A stretch of 64,000 bases of DNA from NCBI GenBank assembly GCA_900541415.1, contig UQJP01000003.1:105859-169858 (forward strand), read 5' to 3'. The notes under the pieces were generated by a model that worked only from the letters and a program-made list of their open reading frames with translations, did no database searches and had not been told where the DNA came from. Below are positions 17,405 to 25,575 of the stretch, in pieces; within the stretch, counting starts at the first letter, position 1, and each line of letters begins with the position of its first letter. The position numbers and the translations under genes are program-made. The stretch comes from an uncultured Odoribacter sp. (GTDB taxonomy: Bacteria > Bacteroidota > Bacteroidia > Bacteroidales > Marinifilaceae).

Positions 17405-18415
17405 TCAAATCACATATACTTCCGGCTCTATCCAAACTCCAAAAGTCATGAAAACACTCTTTTTCACTTCGTTTGCCAAATGGGCAACTTCCACTCCGCT
17501 CGCTTCTGCCCGGTTCACTAAAATCAAAGCTTGTTTTTCATATACTCCGGCTTTCCCCAAATCTTTTCCTTTCCAGCCACATTGTTCGATCAGCCAGCCG
17601 GCAGCCAGCTTAACCCGCTCTTCATCCACCGGATACACGGGTAATTCAGGATATTTTTTTTTCAGGTGTTCCGCCTGTTCCCGGGGAACAACCGGATTCT
17701 TAAAGAAACTCCCGGCGTTCGGCAACTCTTTCACATCGGGCAGTTTTGCCTGGCGGATATGAATGATCGCCTGGCGGATATTTTTTAAATTTACTGCACC
17801 CAACTTTTGAAGCTCTTCCTGGACACTCCCGTAATTCAAACGAAATTCCGGAGCTTTGGTTAGCCGGAACACCACATAAGTAATGATATACTTATTCTTC
17901 CACTCTCCTTTGAATATACTGTCCCTGTATGCAAAACGGCAATCTGCCGCATCGATCACATCTTTCCGGGCTTCTTCTATCTGTATGGCCTCTACCCTTT
18001 CAATTGTATCTCCCGCTTCCATGCCGTAGGCTCCCACATTTTGTACAGGTGCCGCCCCCACATGTCCCGGAATAAAAGACAGGTTTTCCACCCCTCCATA
18101 TCCCTGCTCTACCGCCCATGCTACAAAATCGTCCCAAATCTCTCCGGCACCGATTCTCACCCACACATGCTCATCATTTTCCTCTACAATTTCCATACCT
18201 TTAATGGTGGGATAGAACACAGTTCCGTCAAAATCATCGGTAAACAGGAAATTACTTCCCTCTCCCAGCACCATAATTTCCTCCGGCTTTAGCTCATAAG
18301 AAGAAACAAATTCCAAAAATTCCGACTCCGTATCACTTTCCACAAAATAGCGGCATTTAACATCGATACCGAATGTGTTATAGTTTTTCAGACTATAATT
18401 TTCCCTGACTTCCAT
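17405..18415 (-). CDS. murB: UDP-N-acetylenolpyruvoylglucosamine reductase
   Basis: FAD enzyme reducing UDP-GlcNAc-enolpyruvate to UDP-MurNAc in peptidoglycan synthesis. LGEGSNFLF (50-58), IPGHVGAAPVQNVGAYGMEA (115-134) bind FAD; YRDSIFK (163-169) is the tyrosine loop of type I MurB; PNAGSFFKNP (232-241) carries the catalytic Ser236; the final PEVYVI has the catalytic Glu332. At 336 aa it matches type I (E. coli). It is read from a very compact divergent promoter shared with the rRNA methylase gene. Confidence 0.96.
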   Translation of the reverse strand: MEVRENYSLKNYNTFGIDVKCRYFVESDTESEFLEFVSSYELKPEEIMVLGEGSNFLFTDDFDGTVFYPTIKGMEIVEENDEHVWVRIGAGEIWDDFVAWAVEQGYGGVENLSFIPGHVGAAPVQNVGAYGMEAGDTIERVEAIQIEEARKDVIDAADCRFAYRDSIFKGEWKNKYIITYVVFRLTKAPEFRLNYGSVQEELQKLGAVNLKNIRQAIIHIRQAKLPDVKELPNAGSFFKNPVVPREQAEHLKKKYPELPVYPVDEERVKLAAGWLIEQCGWKGKDLGKAGVYEKQALILVNRAEASGVEVAHLANEVKKSVFMTFGVWIEPEVYVI

Positions 18416-18422
18416 AAAATAG

Positions 18423-18442
18423 TAACTTTGTCTGCAAATATA
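18423..18442. promoter_or_regulatory. Overlapping divergent promoters of murB and the rRNA methylase gene
   Basis: TAACTTTG (18423-18430) reads right and TATATTTG (18442-18435 on the minus strand) reads left. Both fit TAnnTTTG and they face each other only 4 bp apart within the 38-bp gap between the two ATGs. Predicted leaders are about 13-17 nt on each side. Clear -33 elements were not found. Confidence 0.6.
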
Positions 18443-18453
18443 CTAAATATATT

Positions 18454-19845
18454 ATGACTTCATTGCCCCCCGCGTTTGAAGAACGCATGAAAACCATTTT
18501 AAAGGAAGAGGCCGGAGCTTTTTTTCAGGCTCTGCAAACTCCACCTCCGGTGAGCATCCGGCTCAACCCGGAAAAACCGATGGATTTTCCGTCGGAGGAC
18601 ACTCCTCTTCCGGCAGACCAAGTCGCCTGGTGTGAGGATGGCATTTATTTGAACGAACGTCCAATATTCACCTTAAATCCTTGTTTTCACGGTGGGGCAT
18701 TCTATGTGCAGGAAGCGTCTTCCATGTTCCTGCATCATGTCCTTAAACAAATCCTGCCACCTCATCCCGTACGGGCATTGGATTTATGTGCAGCTCCGGG
18801 AGGCAAATCCACCCTAATGGCTTCCCTCCTGCCGGAAGGTAGCCTCTTGCTGGCCAACGAAGTGATTCGTTCCCGGGCTTCTATTCTTCGCGAAAATGTC
18901 ATCAAATGGGGACGTGCCGACGTGATAGTCAGCAACAATGATCCTTCTGATTTTCAAAATCTGGAAGGAGCTTTCGACCTTATTTTAGTAGATGCCCCCT
19001 GTTCCGGAGAGGGAATGTTCCGGAAAGATCCGAAAGCCATTAGCGAATGGAGCGAAGCAAACCTAAAACTATGTAGCGAAAGGCAAAAACGGATTTTATC
19101 GGACATTTGGGATTCGCTAAAACCGGGAGGTTTTCTGATTTACAGTACTTGCACCTATAATCCGGGGGAAAATGAAGCGATTCTGGAATGGATCACCGAA
19201 GAATTAGAAGGAACGAGCATTAAAATAGAACATTCGTTCAATACCATTACACCTGCAACGAGCAAAGCTTTCGGCTATCATTTTTATCCTCATAAAACCC
19301 GGGGAGAGGGATTCTTTATCGGGGTGATGCAAAAACAGGAAGGAACGGAACGGACAATCCGGAAAAACAAAAAACAAAATAAGGCAAAACCGATGCCGAT
19401 ACCGCAAGCATTATCCTCTTTATTGGGGCATCCGGAACAATTCACCGCTTATGTCCGGGAAAATCAAATCGGCTTCGTCCCGGCGGCTCATTATGATTTT
19501 ATCGGCGAATTGGAAAACCAGCTACGGGTGATTTACAAAGGCTGTGAAGCCATAGAAATGAACAATAAAAAAATAAAATACCTGCATCCGCTCGCCCTAT
19601 TTTCCGGACTGGAACGCACACAATGTGCACGGTATGAAACCGACCTCAACACTGCCCTCACTTATTTAAAGAAAGAGGACATCCCCACAGCCGGACAAAA
19701 CGGGGAATGGCTGCTTCTGACCCATCGCAACATCGCTCTGGGCTGGGGGAAAAACCTGGGTAACCGGCTCAACAATTATTATCCCAAAGAATGGCGCATC
19801 AGAATGAGGCTGGATGCCGAATCTTCCCCGCTTATCGAAGAATGA
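18454..19845 (+). CDS. rRNA cytosine-C5 methyltransferase (NOL1/NOP2/Sun, RsmF-like)
   Basis: SAM-dependent methylation of a cytosine in rRNA. SAM motif LDLCAAPGGKST (109-120), motif IV with catalytic-site C183 in VDAPCSGEGMFRKD (179-192) and motif VI with the nucleophile C233 in YSTCTYNPGENE (230-241). Residues about 280-463 form an RsmF-type C-terminal RNA-binding extension with a PUA-like end (HPLALFSGLERTQCARYETD). Its 463 aa are typical for RsmF-like proteins. prmA follows after 31 bp, making a two-gene ribosome-modification unit. Confidence 0.92.
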   Translation: MTSLPPAFEERMKTILKEEAGAFFQALQTPPPVSIRLNPEKPMDFPSEDTPLPADQVAWCEDGIYLNERPIFTLNPCFHGGAFYVQEASSMFLHHVLKQILPPHPVRALDLCAAPGGKSTLMASLLPEGSLLLANEVIRSRASILRENVIKWGRADVIVSNNDPSDFQNLEGAFDLILVDAPCSGEGMFRKDPKAISEWSEANLKLCSERQKRILSDIWDSLKPGGFLIYSTCTYNPGENEAILEWITEELEGTSIKIEHSFNTITPATSKAFGYHFYPHKTRGEGFFIGVMQKQEGTERTIRKNKKQNKAKPMPIPQALSSLLGHPEQFTAYVRENQIGFVPAAHYDFIGELENQLRVIYKGCEAIEMNNKKIKYLHPLALFSGLERTQCARYETDLNTALTYLKKEDIPTAGQNGEWLLLTHRNIALGWGKNLGNRLNNYYPKEWRIRMRLDAESSPLIEE

Positions 19846-19876
19846 AACTTTGCCAATATTTAAAAGCTAATATAAA

Positions 19877-20728
19877 ATGAACTCAACAGAAGTTACTTTT
19901 GTCATCGAACCTTATTCGGAAAATATTTCCGACCTGTTAATGGCCGAACTCGGAAATATAGGCTATGAGGGGTTTTCCTATACGGATAACGGATTTCAAG
20001 CCTATATCCCGGCTAAAGATTTCAATGCTCCGGCCATCGACCAGTTGGAAGTTTTGTCCTTTTTGGCAGAAAACTACCGCATCACTTACACCTACCGGGA
20101 AATTACCGACCAGGACTGGAATAAAGTGTGGGAAGAAAATTTCACGCCGATTGTCGTAGACAACCGGATTCTGGTACGTGCCGGATTCCATGCCCCTATC
20201 CCCGGTATCGAATATGAAATTATCATCGAGCCTAAAATGAGTTTCGGAACGGGACACCATTCGACAACCGCCCTGATGCTGGCAACGATACTTGCCCACA
20301 AGGAACAAATCCAAGGGAAAAGGGTTTTGGACATGGGATGCGGAACGGGTATCCTTTCCATTATGGCAGCTAAAGCGGGAGCTAAAGAAATTGTGGGAAT
20401 CGACATCGATGAATGGGCCTTCAACAATGCCATGGAAAATATGAAAAACAACGGCATAGACCAGGTTACCATCCGCATCGGAGATGCTGCCCTGTTAGCC
20501 GAAGAACAGCCTTTCGATATTATTCTGGCAAATATCAACCGAAACATCCTGCTGAACGACATGCACCATTACACCTCCAGCCTGAACAAGCAAGGCTATT
20601 TGGTGATGAGCGGATTCTATTTGCAGGATTTACCTATGATCCGAGAAAAAGCAGAATCTTTGGGACTTCAGTACCAAAGCTACAAAGAAGATAAAAACTG
20701 GGTAGCTGTTACATTCTACAAAAATTAA
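19877..20728 (+). CDS. prmA: Ribosomal protein L11 methyltransferase
   Basis: Trimethylates amino groups of ribosomal protein L11. The N-terminal substrate-binding domain (1-75) is followed by the linker and the Rossmann domain: IIEPKMSFGTGHHSTTALM (116-134) is the PrmA signature, VLDMGCGTGILSIMAAKAGA (150-169) binds SAM, and DIILANINRNILL is motif IV. At 283 aa it has the usual length. It shares a transcript with the upstream rRNA methylase. Confidence 0.94.
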   Translation: MNSTEVTFVIEPYSENISDLLMAELGNIGYEGFSYTDNGFQAYIPAKDFNAPAIDQLEVLSFLAENYRITYTYREITDQDWNKVWEENFTPIVVDNRILVRAGFHAPIPGIEYEIIIEPKMSFGTGHHSTTALMLATILAHKEQIQGKRVLDMGCGTGILSIMAAKAGAKEIVGIDIDEWAFNNAMENMKNNGIDQVTIRIGDAALLAEEQPFDIILANINRNILLNDMHHYTSSLNKQGYLVMSGFYLQDLPMIREKAESLGLQYQSYKEDKNWVAVTFYKN

Positions 20729-20824
20729 TCATTACGTTAGATTTTAAACAAACTATTGCTTTATAAACAAGTTTGTGCAATCTTTGCCCCACGAAAAATA
20801 ACAATGTAATTTTACAACCTAAAC

Positions 20825-22147
20825 ATGAAAGTTTTAAAATTCGGAGGAACTTCAGTAGGAAGTGCAGAAAGAATCCGTTCGGTTGCCCGACTGATTAATG
20901 ACAACCAACCTAAAATCGTAGTATTGTCGGCTATGTCCGGGACAACCAACACGTTGGTTGAAATAGCCAACTGTTTGTATCGGAATGAAAAACAGGAAGC
21001 ACTGAATATCATTCAGAACCTTGAAGTGAACTACTATATCGTAGTTACGGAGTTGTTTGAAACGGAACCTTATATACGCCGGGGAAAAGAGTTTATCCAA
21101 ACCATTTTCACCTATCTCCGTTCATTTATCAATAAAGATTTTTATCCTTTACAGGAGAAAGCCATATTGGCACAGGGCGAAATCATGTCTACCACCCTGA
21201 TGCATTTTTATCTGGAAGAGTGCGGTACCTCTACCACCTTATTGTCTGCCCTGGATTATATGCGTATCGACAAAGATTGCGAACCGGATTATTTCTACAT
21301 CCGGCAAAACCTGAAAAGGGAATTGTCACAACCTTCCACCCAGCAATTGATTATTACCCAGGGATTTATTTGCCGGAATGCCTACGGAGAGATCGACAAC
21401 CTGAAACGAGGCGGCAGTGATTATTCCGCAGCTCTTGTCGGAGCGGCTATCAAGGCCGAAGAAATACAAATCTGGACAGACATCGACGGTTTCCACAATA
21501 ACGACCCCAGAGTGGTGGAAAACACCAGAGCTATCCGCCACCTATCGTTCGACGAAGCGGCCGAATTAGCTTATTTCGGGGCGAAAATCCTTCACCCTTC
21601 CAGCATTCAGCCTGCCAAACGGGAAAATATTCCAGTCCGCCTAAAAAATACCCTTTGCCCGGAGGATGAAGGAACTTTGATCTCCAAAGACAGCCCGGTG
21701 CAAAACATCAAGGCAGTTGCCGCCAAAGACGGAATCACCGCAATCAAGGTGAAATCGACCAATATGTTACTGGCCTACGGTTTCTTGCGCAAAGTGTTTG
21801 AAGTGTTCGAAGCCTGGAAAACTCCGATCGATATGATCGCGACTTCCGAAGTTGCCGTTTCGCTGACGATCGACTGTACCGATCATCTAAACGACATCAT
21901 TTGCGATCTGGAACAGTACGGAACGATTGAAGTTGACCGCGACATGGCGATCATCTGCATCGTGGGAGATTTTGCCGCCGGAAGATCGGGATTAGGTGCT
22001 ATGGTGATGAATGCCCTTGCAGAGGTTCCCTTGCGTATGATTTCTTACGGAGGCAGCGAACACAACATCTCTGTGCTCGTCAAAAACGAGGATAAGAAAA
22101 AAGCCATGGTAGACCTGAGCCAAAAACTACTCAACGTTGAAAACTAA
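20825..22147 (+). CDS. lysC: Aspartate kinase (monofunctional, with ACT domains)
   Basis: Phosphorylates aspartate, the entry step to lysine, diaminopimelate, threonine and methionine. KFGGTSVGSAERI (5-17) is the amino-acid-kinase signature; GGSDYSAALVGAA and EIQIWTDIDGFHNNDPR complete the active site; two C-terminal ACT domains (about 295-440) give feedback control, probably by lysine. 440 aa is normal for monofunctional enzymes. lysA starts 22 bp after its stop, so lysC-lysA form an operon for diaminopimelate and lysine. A weak AATCTTTG at about 20780 could be its -7 element. Confidence 0.94.
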   Translation: MKVLKFGGTSVGSAERIRSVARLINDNQPKIVVLSAMSGTTNTLVEIANCLYRNEKQEALNIIQNLEVNYYIVVTELFETEPYIRRGKEFIQTIFTYLRSFINKDFYPLQEKAILAQGEIMSTTLMHFYLEECGTSTTLLSALDYMRIDKDCEPDYFYIRQNLKRELSQPSTQQLIITQGFICRNAYGEIDNLKRGGSDYSAALVGAAIKAEEIQIWTDIDGFHNNDPRVVENTRAIRHLSFDEAAELAYFGAKILHPSSIQPAKRENIPVRLKNTLCPEDEGTLISKDSPVQNIKAVAAKDGITAIKVKSTNMLLAYGFLRKVFEVFEAWKTPIDMIATSEVAVSLTIDCTDHLNDIICDLEQYGTIEVDRDMAIICIVGDFAAGRSGLGAMVMNALAEVPLRMISYGGSEHNISVLVKNEDKKKAMVDLSQKLLNVEN

Positions 22148-22169
22148 AGCATAAATACAATAACCATAT

Positions 22170-23309
22170 ATGAAGCTAACAGACCAAATACAAAACTTAC
22201 AAACACCTTGTTATTACTATAACATTGAATTATTGGAAAAAACCCTGCAAACCGTAGTGAAAGAATCCGGAAAACATGGTTTCCATGTTCATTACGCCGT
22301 GAAAGCCAATGCCAACCCCACCCTATTGAAGATCATCGCTCAATACGGACTGGGAGCGGACTGCGTCAGCGGCAATGAAGTGTCGAGAGTTGTTGAATGT
22401 GGTTTCCCGGCTGATAAAATCGTATATGCAGGCGTGGGAAAAAGCGATATTGAGATAGAAACGGCTTTAAACCACAATATATTCTGTTTCAACTGTGAAT
22501 CGCTGCCTGAAATTCAGGTCATCGATGAAATCGCAGGCCGCATGAACAAAAAAGCAAAGATCGCCCTGCGTATCAATCCGAATGTAGATGCGCATACCCA
22601 TCATTACATCACCACCGGAATCGAAGAAAATAAATTCGGTATTTATCTTTACGACCTGGAACGGGTGATCGATGAAATTCAGCCTCTGGCACACATCGAA
22701 CTGATCGGGCTGCACTTTCACATCGGCTCCCAGATCACAGATATGTCGGCTTTCCAAAGCCTATGTATCCGGGCGAATGAAATCCAGCATAAATTACAGG
22801 AGCGCCACGTGCAGTTACCGCACATCAATTTCGGAGGAGGCTTAGGCATCGATTATAACCAACCTTATGGAGAACCGATTGCCAACTTTGCCGCTTATTT
22901 CGATACTTTCGCCCAATTCTTCGAACCTCTGCCCCATCAACAGGTGCATTTTGAACTGGGACGCTCTATCATTGCCCATTGCGGCGACCTGATTTCCAAA
23001 GTGCTTTACATAAAAGAAGGTAAAAACCGGAAATTCGCCGTCTTGGATGCAGGAATGAACGATCTCCTGCGACCTGCCCTGTATCAGGCATTTCACAAAA
23101 TAGAAAACATCAGTTCTGACCTGCCGGAGGAAAAATATGACGTGGTAGGCCCGATCTGTGAATCGTCCGACTGTTTCGGGAAAGACGTTTGCCTGAACAA
23201 AACCCGGCGCGGCGACCTGATTGTGATCCATTCCGCCGGAGCTTATGGCGAAGCAATGGCTTCACAATACAACCTCCGGAATATGCCGGGTACATATTTT
23301 TCGAAATAG
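22170..23309 (+). CDS. lysA: Diaminopimelate decarboxylase
   Basis: PLP enzyme (fold III) making lysine from meso-diaminopimelate. PLP lysine K45 in HYAVKANANP (41-50), HFHIGSQITD, the glycine loop NFGGGLGIDY, ELGRSIIAHCG, and the C-terminal GPICESSDCFGKD with the active-site Cys, then AGAYGEAMASQYN. At 379 aa it is shorter than E. coli LysA (420) but normal for Bacteroidota. Operon with lysC. A hairpin at 23378-23421 may end the transcript. Confidence 0.94.
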   Translation: MKLTDQIQNLQTPCYYYNIELLEKTLQTVVKESGKHGFHVHYAVKANANPTLLKIIAQYGLGADCVSGNEVSRVVECGFPADKIVYAGVGKSDIEIETALNHNIFCFNCESLPEIQVIDEIAGRMNKKAKIALRINPNVDAHTHHYITTGIEENKFGIYLYDLERVIDEIQPLAHIELIGLHFHIGSQITDMSAFQSLCIRANEIQHKLQERHVQLPHINFGGGLGIDYNQPYGEPIANFAAYFDTFAQFFEPLPHQQVHFELGRSIIAHCGDLISKVLYIKEGKNRKFAVLDAGMNDLLRPALYQAFHKIENISSDLPEEKYDVVGPICESSDCFGKDVCLNKTRRGDLIVIHSAGAYGEAMASQYNLRNMPGTYFSK

Positions 23310-23377
23310 GATTTAGCAAAATAAAATACAATACAACATCATTCAAAAAACAATAAATTTCTAAAATTTTATAGCAT

Positions 23378-23421
23378 ACCCCCAAACGACCGGAGATAAT
23401 GCCTTTCTGTCATTTGGGGGT
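23378..23421 (+). terminator. Possible terminator hairpin after lysA
   Basis: ACCCCCAAA-GAC (23378-23390) pairs with GTC-TTTGGGGGT (23409-23421) with one mismatch and an 18-nt loop. It is GC-rich in an AT-rich gap, but its T-tail is poor, so it may be another structured element. Confidence 0.4.
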
Positions 23422-23767
23422 TATCGTATCTCCAAACAATTACATTCAAATATTTTAAGTACCTCCTTATACTTATATCGCAAAATAAATTTTTCTCTTC
23501 TCTATCAAGTATACTCTCTTGTCTTTTCTTCATATCAAATCTATCCACCACTCCGTTACACGATAGCTTTCAACATTATACAATAGTAAATTTTTAGTGA
23601 CAATATTATTTACATTTTTAAAATAATGTAAATAATAATATTCAATATTATCCAAAATAATATACTACACACAAATATTTATCCAATTTTATATAAATGT
23701 ATTATTATTATTTATAAATTTACCTCTACTTATTTACAAACATTACTAATCATTAAAAGTAAATCTT
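23422..23767. other. AT-rich noncoding leader of the orphan lipoprotein
   Basis: No credible gene. It is strongly AT-rich and holds a perfect 12-bp inverted repeat, ATTATTTACATT (23605-23616) and AATGTAAATAAT (23625-23636), with an 8-nt loop, 132 bp before the lipoprotein start: a possible operator or RNA hairpin. No clear TAnnTTTG was found. Confidence 0.4.
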
Positions 23768-24583
23768 ATGAAAAAAAAATTTTATTATTTGTTTTCACTG
23801 CTTTTCATAAGCATGTTTCTATTTTCCTGTGAGGCAACTCAAGAAGTAACCCCCACAGAAAATAATACTCCAGAACTTCTTAGTAAAGAGAATGCTTCTA
23901 CACTTTCTTCCAGCCCCAGGTCGTTTATCCTCAATATTAGCGGAGGAGATTATTCCGTGGGGATCATAAATAGATTTAATGATCCACCCACAATAACAAT
24001 TGTTTCTCCTTCAATGTGTCCCTACCCTTATTATTATGAAATCCCAGATAACGTAACCCCTAATATCTTTGATATTGAAATTATTGCTACCAATTCAAGC
24101 ATGCGTCATATTGTTGGATTCTGTGACGATTATGGATGTTACAGCCACGCAGATACATATCATTATGGATTATTTGGAAGTAATATCCCACAAAATATAA
24201 CGGCTCTATTTGATCCTACCAACTGGAGACCTGACCCACTCCCTCCAGGAGTAGACGAGGAAGGCGGTAGTGGCGAAATTCCCACACAGCCGGAATATGC
24301 AGACGTTTCGATTACAGTAGAAGCCCCGAATATTAATGTCACAATAGATTATATAAATCGATACGATACTTTTGTTCAAACAGCTATTGCCGGTGTAACA
24401 ATATTAAGCCAAATAAAAGCAAGCTATGGAGTAAATTTAGACCTTTATAATGCTAATAGCGGTTATACAAAAGTACACTTTTATGATGGCAAGAGCACTT
24501 CTGATGCACTAATTCCCCCCTTTAGCTCAATTACACACAAGATAGTACCAACTTCAGCAAACTATTATTACCGTATATATTAA
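23768..24583 (+). CDS. Orphan lipoprotein of unknown function
   Basis: A 271-residue predicted lipoprotein: hydrophobic 6-19, lipobox LFSC with C21, then acidic/polar EATQEVTPTENN. The mature part is rich in Tyr, Ile, Asn and Pro. A middle segment has four cysteines (CPYPYYYEIP, then VGFCDDYGCYSH), a Pro-rich linker lies at about 155-170 (RPDPLPPGVDEEGG), and the C-terminal 90 residues look like a beta domain. I do not recognise a family. Codons and flanks are much more AT-rich than the genes around it, and it has its own terminator, so it may have been acquired by transfer. The reading frame itself is convincing. Confidence 0.75.
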   Translation: MKKKFYYLFSLLFISMFLFSCEATQEVTPTENNTPELLSKENASTLSSSPRSFILNISGGDYSVGIINRFNDPPTITIVSPSMCPYPYYYEIPDNVTPNIFDIEIIATNSSMRHIVGFCDDYGCYSHADTYHYGLFGSNIPQNITALFDPTNWRPDPLPPGVDEEGGSGEIPTQPEYADVSITVEAPNINVTIDYINRYDTFVQTAIAGVTILSQIKASYGVNLDLYNANSGYTKVHFYDGKSTSDALIPPFSSITHKIVPTSANYYYRIY

Positions 24584-24604
24584 AACGGTCATATTTTTCA
24601 CATT

Positions 24605-24646
24605 AAAAATTGGAATACTTTAAATTTTAAAGGTATTCCAATTTTT
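24605..24646 (+). terminator. Terminator after the orphan lipoprotein
   Basis: AAAAATTGGAATACTTT and AAAGGTATTCCAATTTTT form a long stem (one G-T pair) with a short AAATTTT-type loop, ending in a T-run. It lies 22 bp after the stop. Confidence 0.75.
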
Positions 24647-24809
24647 ATTTTCCTTTTCTCTTGACTCTTCTTAAATCTTTCATTCGTTTTTACTTATAGA
24701 ATGTATTTTATCTTTCAACCCTTAAACATCAAATACTTTAGATAACTTTTTAATTTCCACACGAATAACACATTTCAATTCGGCGAGCCTATTAATCAAG
24801 ATTTTTCTT

Positions 24810-24817
24810 TAAGTTTG
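24810..24817 (+). promoter_or_regulatory. -7 element TAAGTTTG for the sirtuin gene
   Basis: TAAGTTTG followed by C fits TAnnTTTG. Transcription would begin near 24824, leaving a leader of about 12-15 nt before the ATGs at 24836 and 24839. It overlaps the in-frame TTG at 24815, which therefore cannot be the start. Confidence 0.6.
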
Positions 24818-24838
24818 CAAAATCAATACATATCTATG

Positions 24839-25522
24839 ATGAAATTAATTATTTTAACAGGTGCCGGAATGAGTGCCGAAAGCGGAATCAAAACATTCAG
24901 GGACAGTGACGGCTTATGGGAAAATTACCGGATCGAGGATGTCTGTACCCCTGAAGCCCTTGAACGCAATCCGGAATTGGTAAACCATTTTTACAACGAA
25001 AGGCGCAAACAGTTATATGACGCACTTCCCAATGCAGGACACACCGGATTGGCAGAGCTGGAAAAATATTTCGATGTCCGGATTATCACCCAGAACATCG
25101 ATGACCTGCACGAAAGAGCCGGAAGCAGCTGGGTGTTGCACCTTCACGGTGAACTGAAAAAAGTCAGGAGTAGCATCAACCCCAACAAAATATACGATCT
25201 GGACGGCTGGGAACTCAAACCGGGAACCCGGTGCGAAGATGGCTCTTTGCTGCGTCCTCACGTCGTCTTTTTCGGGGAAGCCGTGCCCAATATCGAGCCG
25301 GCCATCGAACTGGTGAAGCAGGCAGACCTATTTGTGGTGATCGGCACTTCCCTGGCCGTCTACCCTGCCGCCAGTTTGCTGCACTATGTTCCGGAAGGGA
25401 TCCCTGTATTTCTGATCGATCCGCACATTCCGCAGCAAGTCCGAAATTCCGGTATTCACTTCATTGAAAAAACAGCTTCAACCGGAGTGGCTGAACTAAA
25501 ACAGTTATTAATAAATCAATAA
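24839..25522 (+). CDS. NAD-dependent protein deacylase of the Sir2 family
   Basis: Removes acyl groups from protein lysines using NAD. GAGMSAESGIKTFRD (8-22) and TQNIDDLHERAG (85-96) bind NAD; H103 in HLHGEL is the catalytic base; RPHVVFFGEAVP closes the site. Y52 and R55 in HFYNERRKQ match the class III desuccinylase/demalonylase pair (CobB/SIRT5 type), so acidic acyl groups are likely substrates. The zinc ribbon normally has four cysteines between LHGEL and RPHV; only one is present (TRCEDGS), a state I recall in Bacteroidota homologues. 227 aa. ATG at 24836 is equally possible. Head of a transcript with rlmD, 53 bp downstream. Confidence 0.9.
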   Translation: MKLIILTGAGMSAESGIKTFRDSDGLWENYRIEDVCTPEALERNPELVNHFYNERRKQLYDALPNAGHTGLAELEKYFDVRIITQNIDDLHERAGSSWVLHLHGELKKVRSSINPNKIYDLDGWELKPGTRCEDGSLLRPHVVFFGEAVPNIEPAIELVKQADLFVVIGTSLAVYPAASLLHYVPEGIPVFLIDPHIPQQVRNSGIHFIEKTASTGVAELKQLLINQ

Positions 25523-25575
25523 TCGTTCCGATGCTCTGCTAAAACGGAGCTCGTTTCAACTTTTATCCATCCAAT

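Noticed and set aside
23369..23551. 60-codon minus-strand frame in the lysA-lipoprotein gap
   Set aside because: It covers the hairpin at 23378-23421 and AT-rich noncoding DNA, and the peptide has no recognisable features.
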